Position numbers and translations under genes: made by a program. The notes beneath the pieces were generated by a model. It searched no databases. It saw only the letters and a list, made by a program, of their open reading frames with translations, and had not been told where the DNA came from. From Marinomonas sp. TW1 (GTDB lineage: Bacteria > Pseudomonadota > Gammaproteobacteria > Pseudomonadales > Marinomonadaceae), in the NCBI RefSeq assembly GCF_001625355.1, contig NZ_JSEE01000002.1:248001-312000 (forward strand): DNA of 64,000 nucleotides, in the 5' to 3' direction. Positions 54,306-62,127 of this stretch are shown in pieces. How positions within the stretch are numbered: the first letter of the stretch is position 1; each line of letters opens with the position of its first letter.

Positions 54306-55856
54306 ATGGAAGACATCACTAACATTGAAGACCTACATCAATTTATCGATGATAACCCTAAAGATGCCTTAGCTTACGCTCGCAAGTTTGCGAAGAAAGC
54401 GCTCTCCGAAGAAAAAAGCTTATCATTTCTTCAAGCTCACAAACTAAGCAAGGTTTTAATCGATGCAGGTGAAGTTCAAAAGGATATTAAAAGCATCGAC
54501 TGCGGAATAGGAATTCTACGTCACTTAGTATCTCTTGTACCTAAAGAAATAAGCCTACTTTACGATCTAGCTACAGGCTTACAGTGCAAAGCGAAACTAA
54601 CTTCAGAAAACGATAATTATTTCAATTGGTTGCAGGATACTCATCATCTAAGAATGGAAGCTCGTGCACATCATTATAGGGTAGCCTTTGATAAGGGCGT
54701 AGATGACCACACTCGATCATTGGCATTCAGCAATATCGCTAACCTACACTCAGATAGTTATCGAACGTTTGAGGCATACGAATATTTTCGAAACGCATTG
54801 GCGCTCAACCCTAAAAATGGTCTAGCTAGCTTTGAGGCTTTACGAATCGCTGTAGATGAAAGTAAGTTTTATGAAACTGTTCCTGAGGAGCTAACTGCCC
54901 AGATCGGTGAGTACGCACAAACAACCCTAAATAATAGAGAATCTACCATTGCTATTGCGGGTAAAGCTGCTTTTGAGAATATGAAAAGCTACATTGAAGC
55001 AAACAATATAGAGCCCTCTCTAAAGATACGTAGTGAAATCACAGCTACTCCCTACAGTGACTTTATCACCCTCAATAATTTAAGATTAAGCTGCTCTCTA
55101 GTACCAGACAGTTCTGAAGATGATGATCTTTCTATAGATAGCATTTACTCATCTTCTGACTACGATGTACCAGAAACCTTTACTATGTTTAACGTAATGA
55201 AGGGCGACTACTTACTGGCAAGACACTTATTTTGGAACGCATCCCAAACAAATATAGAAGATAGCTCTTTGTACAATGAAAGTGTGCCCTACGGTGAATT
55301 TGGCACTAACATATCAGCCCTTCAAACAGCTCAAAAAATTGCACTTGATATTCTCGATAAGATTGCTGTTGCGACTTTTTCATATTTCAAAATCGGTGGA
55401 GCAAGGAAGGCTTATTTCAAGAAGGCTTGGTTCAAAGACAGTCCTAATGATGAGAGAACAACACCTTATTTCAGCTTAAAAGTTAAACCCAAGGTTCAAA
55501 GTCAAATAGAACAAGGCAACCCATATCTTTTAGCCCTTGTTGAAATGGCTAGAGATTTAGCCGCTCCGGAAGGCTATCTAAGGAGCCACTCTGATAACCG
55601 TAATGCAATTACTCATCGCTTTTTAGTTCTACAAGACACAATTCATACAAACTCAAGTACATCAGATTGTGTAGCGTACTCGCCTTTAGCGGCCTTCCAA
55701 GATGGAGCACTTGTATCCATTAAACTAGCAAGAAGTGCACTTTACTACTTTGTTGAGATGATAAACTTTAATGAAACACGCAAGGCAGTTGATCTCGAAT
55801 CGGGCGATATTGTAGTAATGACCCATATAGACTCACAACCGCCGTATCTCAAATGA
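54306..55856 (+). CDS. TPR/HEPN protein resembling the LA2681 family, candidate RNase effector
   Basis: A 516-residue cytosolic protein. The N-terminal about 250 residues are alpha-helical with TPR-like spacing (SIDCGIGILRHLVSLVPKEISLLYDLATG; AFSNIANLHSDSYRTFEAYEYFRNALALNPKNGLASFEAL). The C-terminal about 200 residues are helical and carry RNAITH (about 432-437), an Rx4H motif as in HEPN domains, within YLRSHSDNRNAITHRF. That order fits the LA2681-like HEPN family, which has been proposed to act as RNA-cleaving effectors in immunity. The frame is open from 54177, but the ATG at 54306 (behind TAAGG) is preferred. First island gene after attL, alone on its strand. Confidence 0.6.
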   Translation: MEDITNIEDLHQFIDDNPKDALAYARKFAKKALSEEKSLSFLQAHKLSKVLIDAGEVQKDIKSIDCGIGILRHLVSLVPKEISLLYDLATGLQCKAKLTSENDNYFNWLQDTHHLRMEARAHHYRVAFDKGVDDHTRSLAFSNIANLHSDSYRTFEAYEYFRNALALNPKNGLASFEALRIAVDESKFYETVPEELTAQIGEYAQTTLNNRESTIAIAGKAAFENMKSYIEANNIEPSLKIRSEITATPYSDFITLNNLRLSCSLVPDSSEDDDLSIDSIYSSSDYDVPETFTMFNVMKGDYLLARHLFWNASQTNIEDSSLYNESVPYGEFGTNISALQTAQKIALDILDKIAVATFSYFKIGGARKAYFKKAWFKDSPNDERTTPYFSLKVKPKVQSQIEQGNPYLLALVEMARDLAAPEGYLRSHSDNRNAITHRFLVLQDTIHTNSSTSDCVAYSPLAAFQDGALVSIKLARSALYYFVEMINFNETRKAVDLESGDIVVMTHIDSQPPYLK

Positions 55857-55862
55857 TGATTA

Positions 55863-56213
55863 TTAAGGGACAGCTTTATTGATATCAGCCAGTAAGCTTG
55901 CCAAGCGCCTTCCATCATTTGTCAAATGGACAATCTTTCTACGCCTCACCTCAGGGTCTTCCATTGCCTTAATTAGATTTAAACCCTCTTTGCCACATAG
56001 ATGATGAGCAGATAGCAACGATGTATTCCTTGAACTTTAAGACTGCGAGAAGTTTGCTCTTCTAGCCATATTTGCCATTGTCGTTCCCTCTTCTGAAGCA
56101 GAGCTCAGGAAGGCATGAAATGCATTAGTCATCTCAGGGTACATCACTCGTACAACTCTCAGGCTCTAATACAAGCGCCTTAAGCCAGACTTATCGAATA
56201 ACATTGATTCCAT
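55863..56213 (-). pseudogene. Broken phage-type MarR-like winged helix gene
   Basis: One reverse frame from an ATG at 56213 to a stop at 55863 reads as a single 117-codon protein, interrupted by TAG at codon 16 and TAA at codon 59. Readable parts: RVMYPEMTNAFHAFLSSASEEGTTMANMARRANFSQ, then SSRNTSLLSAHHLCGKEGLNLIKAMEDP and EVRRRKIVHLTNDGRRLASLLADI. This is the winged helix with DPxxRRRKIVxLTxxGR wing found in phage and island MarR-like regulators. Its ATG overlaps the stop of the preceding small gene (TGATG), showing former translational coupling. Two nonsense mutations make it inactive. Confidence 0.75.
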
Positions 56214-56392
56214 CACTTAGCCCCCTTAACACCTTTCTTAGAAGCTTTCCAAGGGTCTAAATAAAAACCAGCAGAGTTGCAAGCAAAATCACCGATTTTT
56301 GAGATCTTTATGTTCAGATCGCCTAAAAACAAGTTGATAATCAGTACGCCAATCTCAAGGCTGACACCTCACCTATTGATAGTAAACTTCAT
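56213..56392 (-). pseudogene. Small island gene with an early nonsense codon
   Basis: From an ATG at 56392, preceded by a very good ribosome binding site (GAGGTG, six bases), a 59-codon frame runs to a stop at 56213-56215, with TGA at codon 8. The reading is MKFTINR, stop, then GVSLEIGVLIINLFLGDLNIKISKIG and a basic end WKASKKGVKGAK. The family is not recognised. It is coupled to the MarR-like pseudogene downstream by a TGATG overlap. Confidence 0.55.
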
Positions 56393-56569
56393 GATGAGCA
56401 CCTCGTTAATCTTTAGGAGAAACTAAAAGTGATTACATGAATGAAAAAATAAAGAAAAACAAATAAACAATTGCTTACATCCACTATCGCAGTTAATGAA
56501 CAAGTGCATAGATCTCTAGCTAGCAGATTTTAAGCGTTTGGCTGTCTTTCGGCTTATGTTTGAGTAGGA

Positions 56570-56944
56570 CTATTTGAAAGGAAACTTTTCTCCATAAGGT
56601 TGTATCATGATACAGGCATAGGGGAGGTATACCTTAAACGCTCGGATAACCTTGATCTTGAACTCGGGACTAATCCACATAGCGTAGTCATAGATCAGCT
56701 CTTTGCAAACGTAAGTGCCATCGTAACGACCAGCCTTAGCTTCTACAGGTTTAATTCCTCGTTTCTGGGGAATTAGACTTTTAATTAATTCTTCTGTTTT
56801 CTCACTGCTTAACCAATAGTTAGGTTGATCTTTATGCGCCCCCCCCCAGCCGCTTTGTGTAGATCAGCTAGGTTGTAACCCGCCTTCTGAGTCTTGACGG
56901 ATTTCTAGGTACACTAAGGTATCCTTTAACTTGAACTCAACCAA
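56570..56944 (-). pseudogene. Broken KilA-N domain gene
   Basis: Three reverse frames join into one KilA-N protein. Part 1 is VEFKLKDTLVYLEIRQDSEGG, from a TTG at 56944. Part 2 is GYNLADLHKAAGG. Part 3 is AHKDQPNYWLSSEKTEELIKSLIPQKRG, then KPVEAKAGRYDGTYVCKELIYDYAMWISPEFKIKVIRAFKVYLPYACIMIQ, ending at TAG 56570. One shift is at an extra T near 56883-56887 and the other at a run of nine G (C on +, 56839-56847). KilA-N is a DNA-binding domain of phages and large DNA viruses, often in antirepressors. Both shifts must be reversed to restore the frame. Confidence 0.8.
56601..56635. repeat. 35-bp imperfect direct repeat, copy 1
   Basis: Starts with the perfect palindrome TGTATCATGATACA, then (gg)CATAGGGGAGGTATACCTT. 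It lies within the 3' part of the KilA-N pseudogene, where it encodes KVYLPYACIMIQ on the reverse strand. The other copy is at 56968-57002. Confidence 0.8.
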
Positions 56945-56967
56945 CTAACCCTATGAATGGGCGTACC

Positions 56968-57002
56968 TGTATCATGATACACCCATAGGGAAGATACACC
57001 TT
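56968..57002. repeat. 35-bp imperfect direct repeat, copy 2
   Basis: TGTATCATGATACA followed by (cc)CATAGGGAAGATACACCTT, 367 bp from copy 1 and directly after the stop of the ParB-like gene. On the reverse strand it encodes KVYLPYGCIMIQ, the same peptide as copy 1 with one change, so it looks like the tail of a second, lost KilA-N gene. Confidence 0.8.
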
Positions 57003-57010
57003 GAGTCAAA

Positions 57011-57853
57011 CTAGAAGTCTAACTCCTCGTCCTCATCATGCTTATCCTGAAGGTACTCAGTCAGGTCTTGAAGCAACCTTGGAGAGTACATTTCTAGTGC
57101 ATCAAGGAAGACTTCAGGCTGCGCTACAAGCTTCTTACCAAAAGCACTACTTAGCCTCTTAGCCCATTCTTTTGCTTGAGCTTTCTGCCAGTCATCATCA
57201 TACGCCTTCTTCCTTTCAAGAAAGTTGATTGCCTCATTCCAAGTCATCTCAAGAGAAACCTTATGCCAATCATCAGGATGGAACTCTTGGATCTCCCTGA
57301 GTTTCTTTCTCATACGACCAACAGTAGCAGTGCTGACCTTACAGACCTTCGAAATAGCCCCTTTAGTTAGCCCCTCTGCTCCCAAAGCAACGAACCTCCA
57401 AGCCATATTGCTCTTGTCATCTTTTGTCATCGCCAGCTTGTCTTTTGAATTCAGCCTTGTAGCTTCACCCATAGCTTGCACCACAGTTCCACTAAAGACC
57501 TTCACAGGGATCATCATCTTCATCAGCCCACCTTCCCTAGCAAACGCTCTGTATGCAGCTAAACGATGATGACCATCTAATACGTACCACACTGAGCCAG
57601 ACCACCAGACAACGATTGGATCAAGTCTATTGGTAGGTTCATTGCGAATAGAAGCAAGGAGGTTCTGAATGTGCTGTTCTTTGGAAGCGACTTCAGTGTT
57701 CATATCCCTTGGCTGGAACAGAGAGAGAGCCTCATGGACTTGTTTAAGCTCTAGCTCTCCGTTGATCTGAGGAGCCTCCGAGCCTGTCTTAAAGTCATTC
57801 TCAAGTCGTGTAAGGGCTTCAAAAGGGGATTCATTTTCATAAGTCATTTTCAA
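57011..57853 (-). CDS. ParB-like N-domain protein with helix-turn-helix
   Basis: A 280-residue protein. The central ParB/sulfiredoxin-type domain (about residues 55-130) includes PIVVWWSGSVWYVLDGHHRLAAYRAFAREG, where DGHHR replaces the GERR box of chromosomal ParB. A HTH follows (about 160-195; GAISKVCKVSTATVGRMRKKLREI). The C-terminus is charged and acidic (KHDEDEELDF). Such proteins occur in phages and islands as nucleases, DNA-binding regulators or partition-like factors. There is no ParA partner here, so plasmid-style partition is unlikely. It is the gene upstream of the three decayed genes on this strand. Confidence 0.8.
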   Translation of the reverse strand: MKMTYENESPFEALTRLENDFKTGSEAPQINGELELKQVHEALSLFQPRDMNTEVASKEQHIQNLLASIRNEPTNRLDPIVVWWSGSVWYVLDGHHRLAAYRAFAREGGLMKMMIPVKVFSGTVVQAMGEATRLNSKDKLAMTKDDKSNMAWRFVALGAEGLTKGAISKVCKVSTATVGRMRKKLREIQEFHPDDWHKVSLEMTWNEAINFLERKKAYDDDWQKAQAKEWAKRLSSAFGKKLVAQPEVFLDALEMYSPRLLQDLTEYLQDKHDEDEELDF

Positions 57854-58012
57854 TCTCCGAATATATAAAGGTTAGTGAATGGAGTTTTTCTCCAGAACTG
57901 ACCCCAAATCGAAAATCTCAATGATTTCAGAGTGTTAGATATAAACAATAAAGAAGAAGGGAAAGCTCATCCCTCCCCCCAGAACTGACCCTTAATATTA
58001 GAAAAAGCTAAA
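57854..58012. repeat. Short gap with a 13-bp direct repeat
   Basis: CCAGAACTGACCC is at 57892-57904 and 57979-57991, 87 bp apart, between the ParB-like and resolvase genes. TTTCAGAGTGTTA at 57925-57937 recurs at 62103-62115, next to attR. These may be sites for the resolvase, integrase or ParB-like protein; the pattern alone does not decide. Confidence 0.45.
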
Positions 58013-58576
58013 CTAAATAGACACCTTCCTACACGCCCTCTTAACCGAAGCAGTAGAGATATTAAAGCGCTCCGCAGTAGCTTTGATAGACGCCTCATTT
58101 AGCGCTCGCCACTCCGCAACGGCATTGTCATCAATGACTTTTTCTTTCCCTAAGTTTCTCCCTTCAGCTCTAGCCCTTTCGATGCCAGCCATCTGCCTAG
58201 CCTTAATGTTCGATCTTTCTAGCTCTGCAACTGCTGACAGCATCGTAAGCATCGCCTTACCAATAGGAGTTGAAAGGTCAAAGCCCTCTCTTAGAGATAC
58301 CACTGAGACGCCCTGAGATTGCATCAGAGAGACAGTCTCAAGAACATCTATTGTGTCCCTCCCCAAGCGATCAATCGCACTGACGACCACCGTATCGTCT
58401 TCTCGTACGTACGCTAAGAGAGCCTTCATACCTTCTCTCTGAGCTGACTTAGTAGCACCTGAGACAGCTTCATCAACAAACCATTTCTCAACTGCGTAGC
58501 GTTCACTGATCTTGAATTTCTGACTCTCTGTAGACTGCCCATCAGAGCTGACACGGACGTATGCGACTGTAGCCAT
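58013..58576 (-). CDS. Serine recombinase (resolvase/invertase family)
   Basis: A 187-residue small serine recombinase. The catalytic serine is in AYVRVSSDGQ (about residues 5-14). The other family blocks are VVSAIDRLGRDTIDVLETV, FDLSTPIGKAMLTMLSAVAELERSNIKARQMAGIERARAEGR and a C-terminal HTH (ASIKATAERFNISTASVKRACRK). The ATG at 58576 has GGGAGGA five bases upstream. It could resolve island multimers or invert a segment. No inverted-repeat crossover sites flanking a promoter were seen. Confidence 0.92.
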   Translation of the reverse strand: MATVAYVRVSSDGQSTESQKFKISERYAVEKWFVDEAVSGATKSAQREGMKALLAYVREDDTVVVSAIDRLGRDTIDVLETVSLMQSQGVSVVSLREGFDLSTPIGKAMLTMLSAVAELERSNIKARQMAGIERARAEGRNLGKEKVIDDNAVAEWRALNEASIKATAERFNISTASVKRACRKVSI

Positions 58577-58756
58577 AGTTCCTCCCATAAGTAGATCAAA
58601 AGGTATGGCTCATTATAAATACATGGATCAGTGATATGTCAACAGCTTTGAGCCACATCTTTAGGAGGGACTTTAGGATGGGTCAGAAGGTGTACCCTTT
58701 GAGCTACAGAAAACCTTAGAATATATAAGCTTATACATACTTTTAAAATATTATCT

Positions 58757-59830
58757 TCATTTCTCAGCTTCTAACTCTTCAAGCCTTTTATGTACTATAT
58801 TCAAGTCATCATCACTTCTTCTACGGCCATAAATCTGATCATTTTTCTGCCATACAGAATCCAGAAGCTTTAAGTTGTCTATTGAATAGGTAGTTATGCG
58901 AGGCTTAATTAATTTTAAAAAGTACCCATCAGCTTCATCGAAGGTAGCTACTTGGGTATATTTCATAGTAATGATGCTATTCAGAGATGATATCCATTCT
59001 TTATTATCACTCACTGAACGAAGGAAACTGTAAAATTCATCAAGGTCGTTTAAATTACGCTTGTGTATAATGTTAAACAGCACGCTTTCGATTTTTTTGC
59101 TTACGACCTGCCCATTTTCATATCGTTCTAGCTTGCGGCGGAACTCTTCAGCGGCCATAGCTGCTATACTGGCATCTTCTAAAGCAGCTGTTTGTGATTT
59201 CATCAATTCTTTATTGTTTTCATATAAGCTGTTGAATCCTTCTTGAGAATCTACAAGATCTTTTTCAACCTTTTCTCTCCTCTCTACTTCTTGATTTTCT
59301 CGTAAAACTAAAGCTTCATTTTCATCCCTTAGGTTGTCATAATCCCTTTTATGAATCGCATTTAAACGCTCTCTTTGCTGCTCATTAATCTCATGATAAG
59401 AGGCTAATTCTTTCCTCATTTCTTTACTTTGTTCTAGCGTCAGACGTAATTCAGAGTCATTTTGCTCCTTATACTTTAAACTCTTTGCTTTGAGTTTTTC
59501 ATTATGCTTAAAGACTTGTGCTTGTATGATGGGTAATATGTAAATAGCTATTAGAGTTAAAAGTGCGGGAAATAGAAAAATCTCAAGCCTTAAGCCTATT
59601 AACTCTGACAGCCAGTTAAGCCAACCCCAAGAAGTACTAGTGTGTAAATATGCATCAAAAGCCTCTACGCGTTCAGATAGCTTTTCACCACCTTGACCTC
59701 CGCCAAAAATTAATGGGATTACGCCTTTCCAGTTATAGAAAAGCCAAGTGACCGTATACGTTCCAACTACTGGTGCATTAACTCTTTCATATAAAGCAGC
59801 CTTCAAAGAAGTTGATAGATCTTTAACCAT
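58757..59830 (-). CDS. Membrane-anchored coiled-coil protein, unknown
   Basis: A 357-residue protein. Two membrane helices are predicted (about residues 20-42 and 80-108). Between them lies a short polar loop with SERVEAFDAYLHTSTSWGW. After them comes a long coiled coil (about 110-240, rich in E, K, Q, R; repeated EL, REN, EKVEKDL) and a globular C-terminal part (about 245-357). The N-terminal motif ERVNAPVVGTYTVTWLFYNWKGVI recurs in membrane proteins of uncertain role. The family is not identified. An AT-rich island gene next to the superinfection-immunity gene; a defence or membrane-stress role is conceivable but not shown. Confidence 0.7.
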   Translation of the reverse strand: MVKDLSTSLKAALYERVNAPVVGTYTVTWLFYNWKGVIPLIFGGGQGGEKLSERVEAFDAYLHTSTSWGWLNWLSELIGLRLEIFLFPALLTLIAIYILPIIQAQVFKHNEKLKAKSLKYKEQNDSELRLTLEQSKEMRKELASYHEINEQQRERLNAIHKRDYDNLRDENEALVLRENQEVERREKVEKDLVDSQEGFNSLYENNKELMKSQTAALEDASIAAMAAEEFRRKLERYENGQVVSKKIESVLFNIIHKRNLNDLDEFYSFLRSVSDNKEWISSLNSIITMKYTQVATFDEADGYFLKLIKPRITTYSIDNLKLLDSVWQKNDQIYGRRRSDDDLNIVHKRLEELEAEK

Positions 59831-60090
59831 AACTATCCCTTTTATTCAATATTCCTAAAGTGCTTAAGTTATCGTTGAACACTAACTTGTAAAACTATCT
59901 CTATTACTAGGGGTAAAGGGGGAGCAGAAAATCAACCTTATATGTATATGCCCTAAAAAATTTATCACAAAAAATCGTCTAGAACTAAACGCTGACAATC
60001 AAATGATCTCAAACTTAGATTTAACTCAAACGCTCATTGATAAACATTATAAAGCTGAAAGATAAACTACTTGAACGCAAGACTTGAAAA

Positions 60091-60414
60091 CTACAATAGC
60101 GTTTTCTTTTTTTCCTCAAATTCTAGGTCAGTTATCACACCCTGCTCTTTCAGGTCATATAGCTTTTTGATTTCATCAGCAGAATTTGTACTCATTGATG
60201 AGGGAATCTTTGATGGCTGAACAAAACACCATACTAAAGCAACAAACCAGCCTATACCCCAAAGCCAGATACCGAAAAAATTTATCAATATGATCGCTAC
60301 TTTGTGAGGGTGTTTTCTTTTAGAAGCTATTATTGTAGGTAAAAATAATAATGGGAGAGCAACAACAAGAAAAAGCAAAATTAGAACTAGTTGAAAAACA
60401 GTAATACCTTCCAT
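60091..60414 (-). CDS. Superinfection immunity family membrane protein with SHOCT domain
   Basis: A 107-residue protein. Two helices (about residues 7-30 and 40-66) form the superinfection-immunity unit: LPTIIASKRKHPHKVAIILINFFGIWLWGIGWFVALVWCF matches the Pfam family named after T4 Imm, which blocks DNA injection by related phages. The C-terminal SHOCT motif (SADEIKKLYDLKEQGVITDLEFEEKKKTLL, about 78-107) is a short oligomerisation domain. The family is widespread and not every member is an immunity protein, so the defence role is a hypothesis supported by the island context. Confidence 0.75.
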   Translation of the reverse strand: MEGITVFQLVLILLFLVVALPLLFLPTIIASKRKHPHKVAIILINFFGIWLWGIGWFVALVWCFVQPSKIPSSMSTNSADEIKKLYDLKEQGVITDLEFEEKKKTLL

Positions 60415-60532
60415 ATTAAATTCCTTATTAAAGTAATAATTTTGGTGACTTAGTAAATATACTTATGAACATAGGGAGCATAAAATATATTATCAATATA
60501 CGCTACTCAAAATGTGATTCTCTAGACTTAGC

Positions 60533-60729
60533 ATGCGACTTCACATTGATAGTTAAAAACCGCTTCGCTACAAGAACGCCTCTCTGCTTGATCATCTGGA
60601 AGTGCTACAAGATCAACTCCGAGTCATTATAATAGGCTAAAGGCCTAGATGAGTGGCTGCCCCCGAAGAATCAGGAGCAGTACAAAGCGCGTTTTCAAAG
60701 GGTGGTACTGAAGTACGGCTTGAAGTAGA
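60533..60729 (+). pseudogene. Broken gene fragment, family unknown
   Basis: Two + frames can be joined. From ATG 60533 one frame reads MRLHIDS, stop, KPLRYKNASLLDHLEVLQDQ and LRVIII. After a shift near 60636-60640 another reads AKGLDEWLPPKNQEQYKARFQRVVLKYGLK to a stop at 60729. This is the only trace of a coding sequence in the 322-bp gap between the immunity gene and the integrase. I do not recognise it; the stop and the frameshift make it inactive. Confidence 0.4.
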
Positions 60730-60736
60730 TATGAAA

Positions 60737-62023
60737 CTAAAGCGGGTATCTTATTTTTGATATAGCATCTAACTTTGCTTGATAGCTATACCCACCAGAA
60801 TATAAACCGTAAGTCAGCGTGTCATGGTCATGCCCTATAATCTCAGCAGATAAGTTCTCAGGCACATTAGCATTCTCTAGCAAAGTAGCTACTGTCTTAC
60901 GAATTGAGTGAAACACTTTATCACTCTCAAACCCCATCCTCTTTTTGAGCCTCCCGAAACGTTTACCTATGGCACTAGATCTATCTCCTGTACTTGGAGG
61001 TGCTTTGAGCCCTGATAGTAAGTACCCATCTTTAGATTCAGTAAATAGTTTTTTAACTAATGGTTTCAGCTCAGGGTGAACAGGTATATCTCGATAGCCT
61101 GCTTTGGTCTTACTACTTGTAACTTTGATCAGGGATTCACTACATGACTCTACTCTGAGCTGGCATAATTCCTCTATTCGACAGCCTGTGTACATCCCTA
61201 AATAAATTAAATCTGCTAACTGCTGATCTTTCTTAGATGCCTCCTTCCATACACTCACAAGCTCTTCAGGCTCAAACGGCTGACGCTCCTCAGCTCTACC
61301 TTTAGTCTTAAGCAGCAAAGCTCTTTTCTTCTTATCTGCTTCCGATACGAAGCGAGGGATCTTGAATGGACAAGAATCGAGAGGAACAAGGTCTTTATAC
61401 TCAAGGTGCAACCAAAAGCTTCTCGCGACACGAAAGCGTCTTTCGATACTCGATTTAGAAAGCTCCTCAGAGTACATCCCTTTCCCTTCAACCATCATCC
61501 GAGCCCATTCTCTTACAGACTTTGGATTTATGGATTTTACGGTTGGAAAATACTTCATGACTTCTCGACCCACACTAGCATATGAACTACGGGTTTTAAC
61601 ATTCGGGCTTTTTATCGACGCGACCCAAGCATCGTAATGCTCACCAAGTATCACATCATTGCCAAAAGCAATACTCGCAATCTTCTCCGCTTTAATTGAG
61701 TCCCCTTGGATTCTTAGCGTATCAACCAAATCACCTACAACTTCATGAAGAACATAAGGATCATCATTATATTTGCAGGCATTCTCCAACTCTTTTCTTA
61801 AACTTAAAGCAAACTGAGTGTCGTAATCTAGCGCCCGCTTTCTTGCCATATCAATCTGTCTTTTCCATTCTGAGACAAATCCCATGGCTATATGCGAAGC
61901 TTTACGTTTATCTGCTTCGCCAGTGCTCTTTGAAAATTTGGTCTTCCCGAAGTGTTCGTGTAGTTCTTTAGGAATCTTTAGAACCGCATAGTATAAGTTT
62001 CGTTTTTTCTCTAAATAGCTCAT
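60737..62023 (-). CDS. int: Tyrosine integrase of the ssrA island
   Basis: A 428-residue tyrosine recombinase. The N-terminus (YLEKKRNLYYAVLKIPKELHEHFGKTKFSKSTG) resembles the DUF6538-type arm-binding region. A SAM-like core-binding domain lies at about 125-230. The catalytic residues are R (YTGCRIEELCQL, about 281), H-x-x-R (FHSIRKT, about 370), H (IIGHDHDT) and the nucleophile Y (TYGLYSGG, about 404). It lies about 105 bp from attR and reads inward. This size and target are typical of integrases that use the 3' end of ssrA. Confidence 0.93.
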   Translation of the reverse strand: MSYLEKKRNLYYAVLKIPKELHEHFGKTKFSKSTGEADKRKASHIAMGFVSEWKRQIDMARKRALDYDTQFALSLRKELENACKYNDDPYVLHEVVGDLVDTLRIQGDSIKAEKIASIAFGNDVILGEHYDAWVASIKSPNVKTRSSYASVGREVMKYFPTVKSINPKSVREWARMMVEGKGMYSEELSKSSIERRFRVARSFWLHLEYKDLVPLDSCPFKIPRFVSEADKKKRALLLKTKGRAEERQPFEPEELVSVWKEASKKDQQLADLIYLGMYTGCRIEELCQLRVESCSESLIKVTSSKTKAGYRDIPVHPELKPLVKKLFTESKDGYLLSGLKAPPSTGDRSSAIGKRFGRLKKRMGFESDKVFHSIRKTVATLLENANVPENLSAEIIGHDHDTLTYGLYSGGYSYQAKLDAISKIRYPL

Positions 62024-62047
62024 CTCGATATACCTGAAATAAACTGG

Positions 62048-62072
62048 TTTCCCCCACGTTTTACCCCCACAT
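62048..62072. repeat. Right arm-type repeat of the island
   Basis: TTTCCCCCACGTTTTA followed by CCCCCACAT, 23 of 25 bases equal to 54197-54221. It lies between the integrase start and attR, 55 bp from the att core. Confidence 0.7.
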
Positions 62073-62127
62073 TATCATGAGATAAGCCATAAAAATCAAT
62101 ACTTTCAGAGTGTTAAAACGGTATAGA

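Larger units (their letters stand above)
54136..62127. mobile_element. 8.0-kb integrative island inserted in ssrA
   Basis: The island is bounded by exact 24-bp copies of the ssrA 3' end. It carries a tyrosine integrase at the right end reading inward and a 25-bp arm-type repeat just inside each end. Cargo: a TPR/HEPN protein, decayed KilA-N, small and MarR-like genes, a ParB-like gene, a serine resolvase, a coiled-coil membrane gene, a superinfection-immunity gene, and a broken + strand gene. No capsid, replication or conjugation genes are visible, so it would need a helper to spread between cells. Several genes are AT-rich compared with the flanks. Confidence 0.9.

Noticed and set aside
56839..56847. 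Phase-variable on/off switch of an active gene at the nine-C tract
   Set aside because: A second frameshift upstream in the same gene means no tract length restores the full protein.
57011..57853. ParB-like gene as evidence of a plasmid partition system
   Set aside because: No ParA, no parS-like cluster and no replication gene; DGHHR replaces the usual ParB box.
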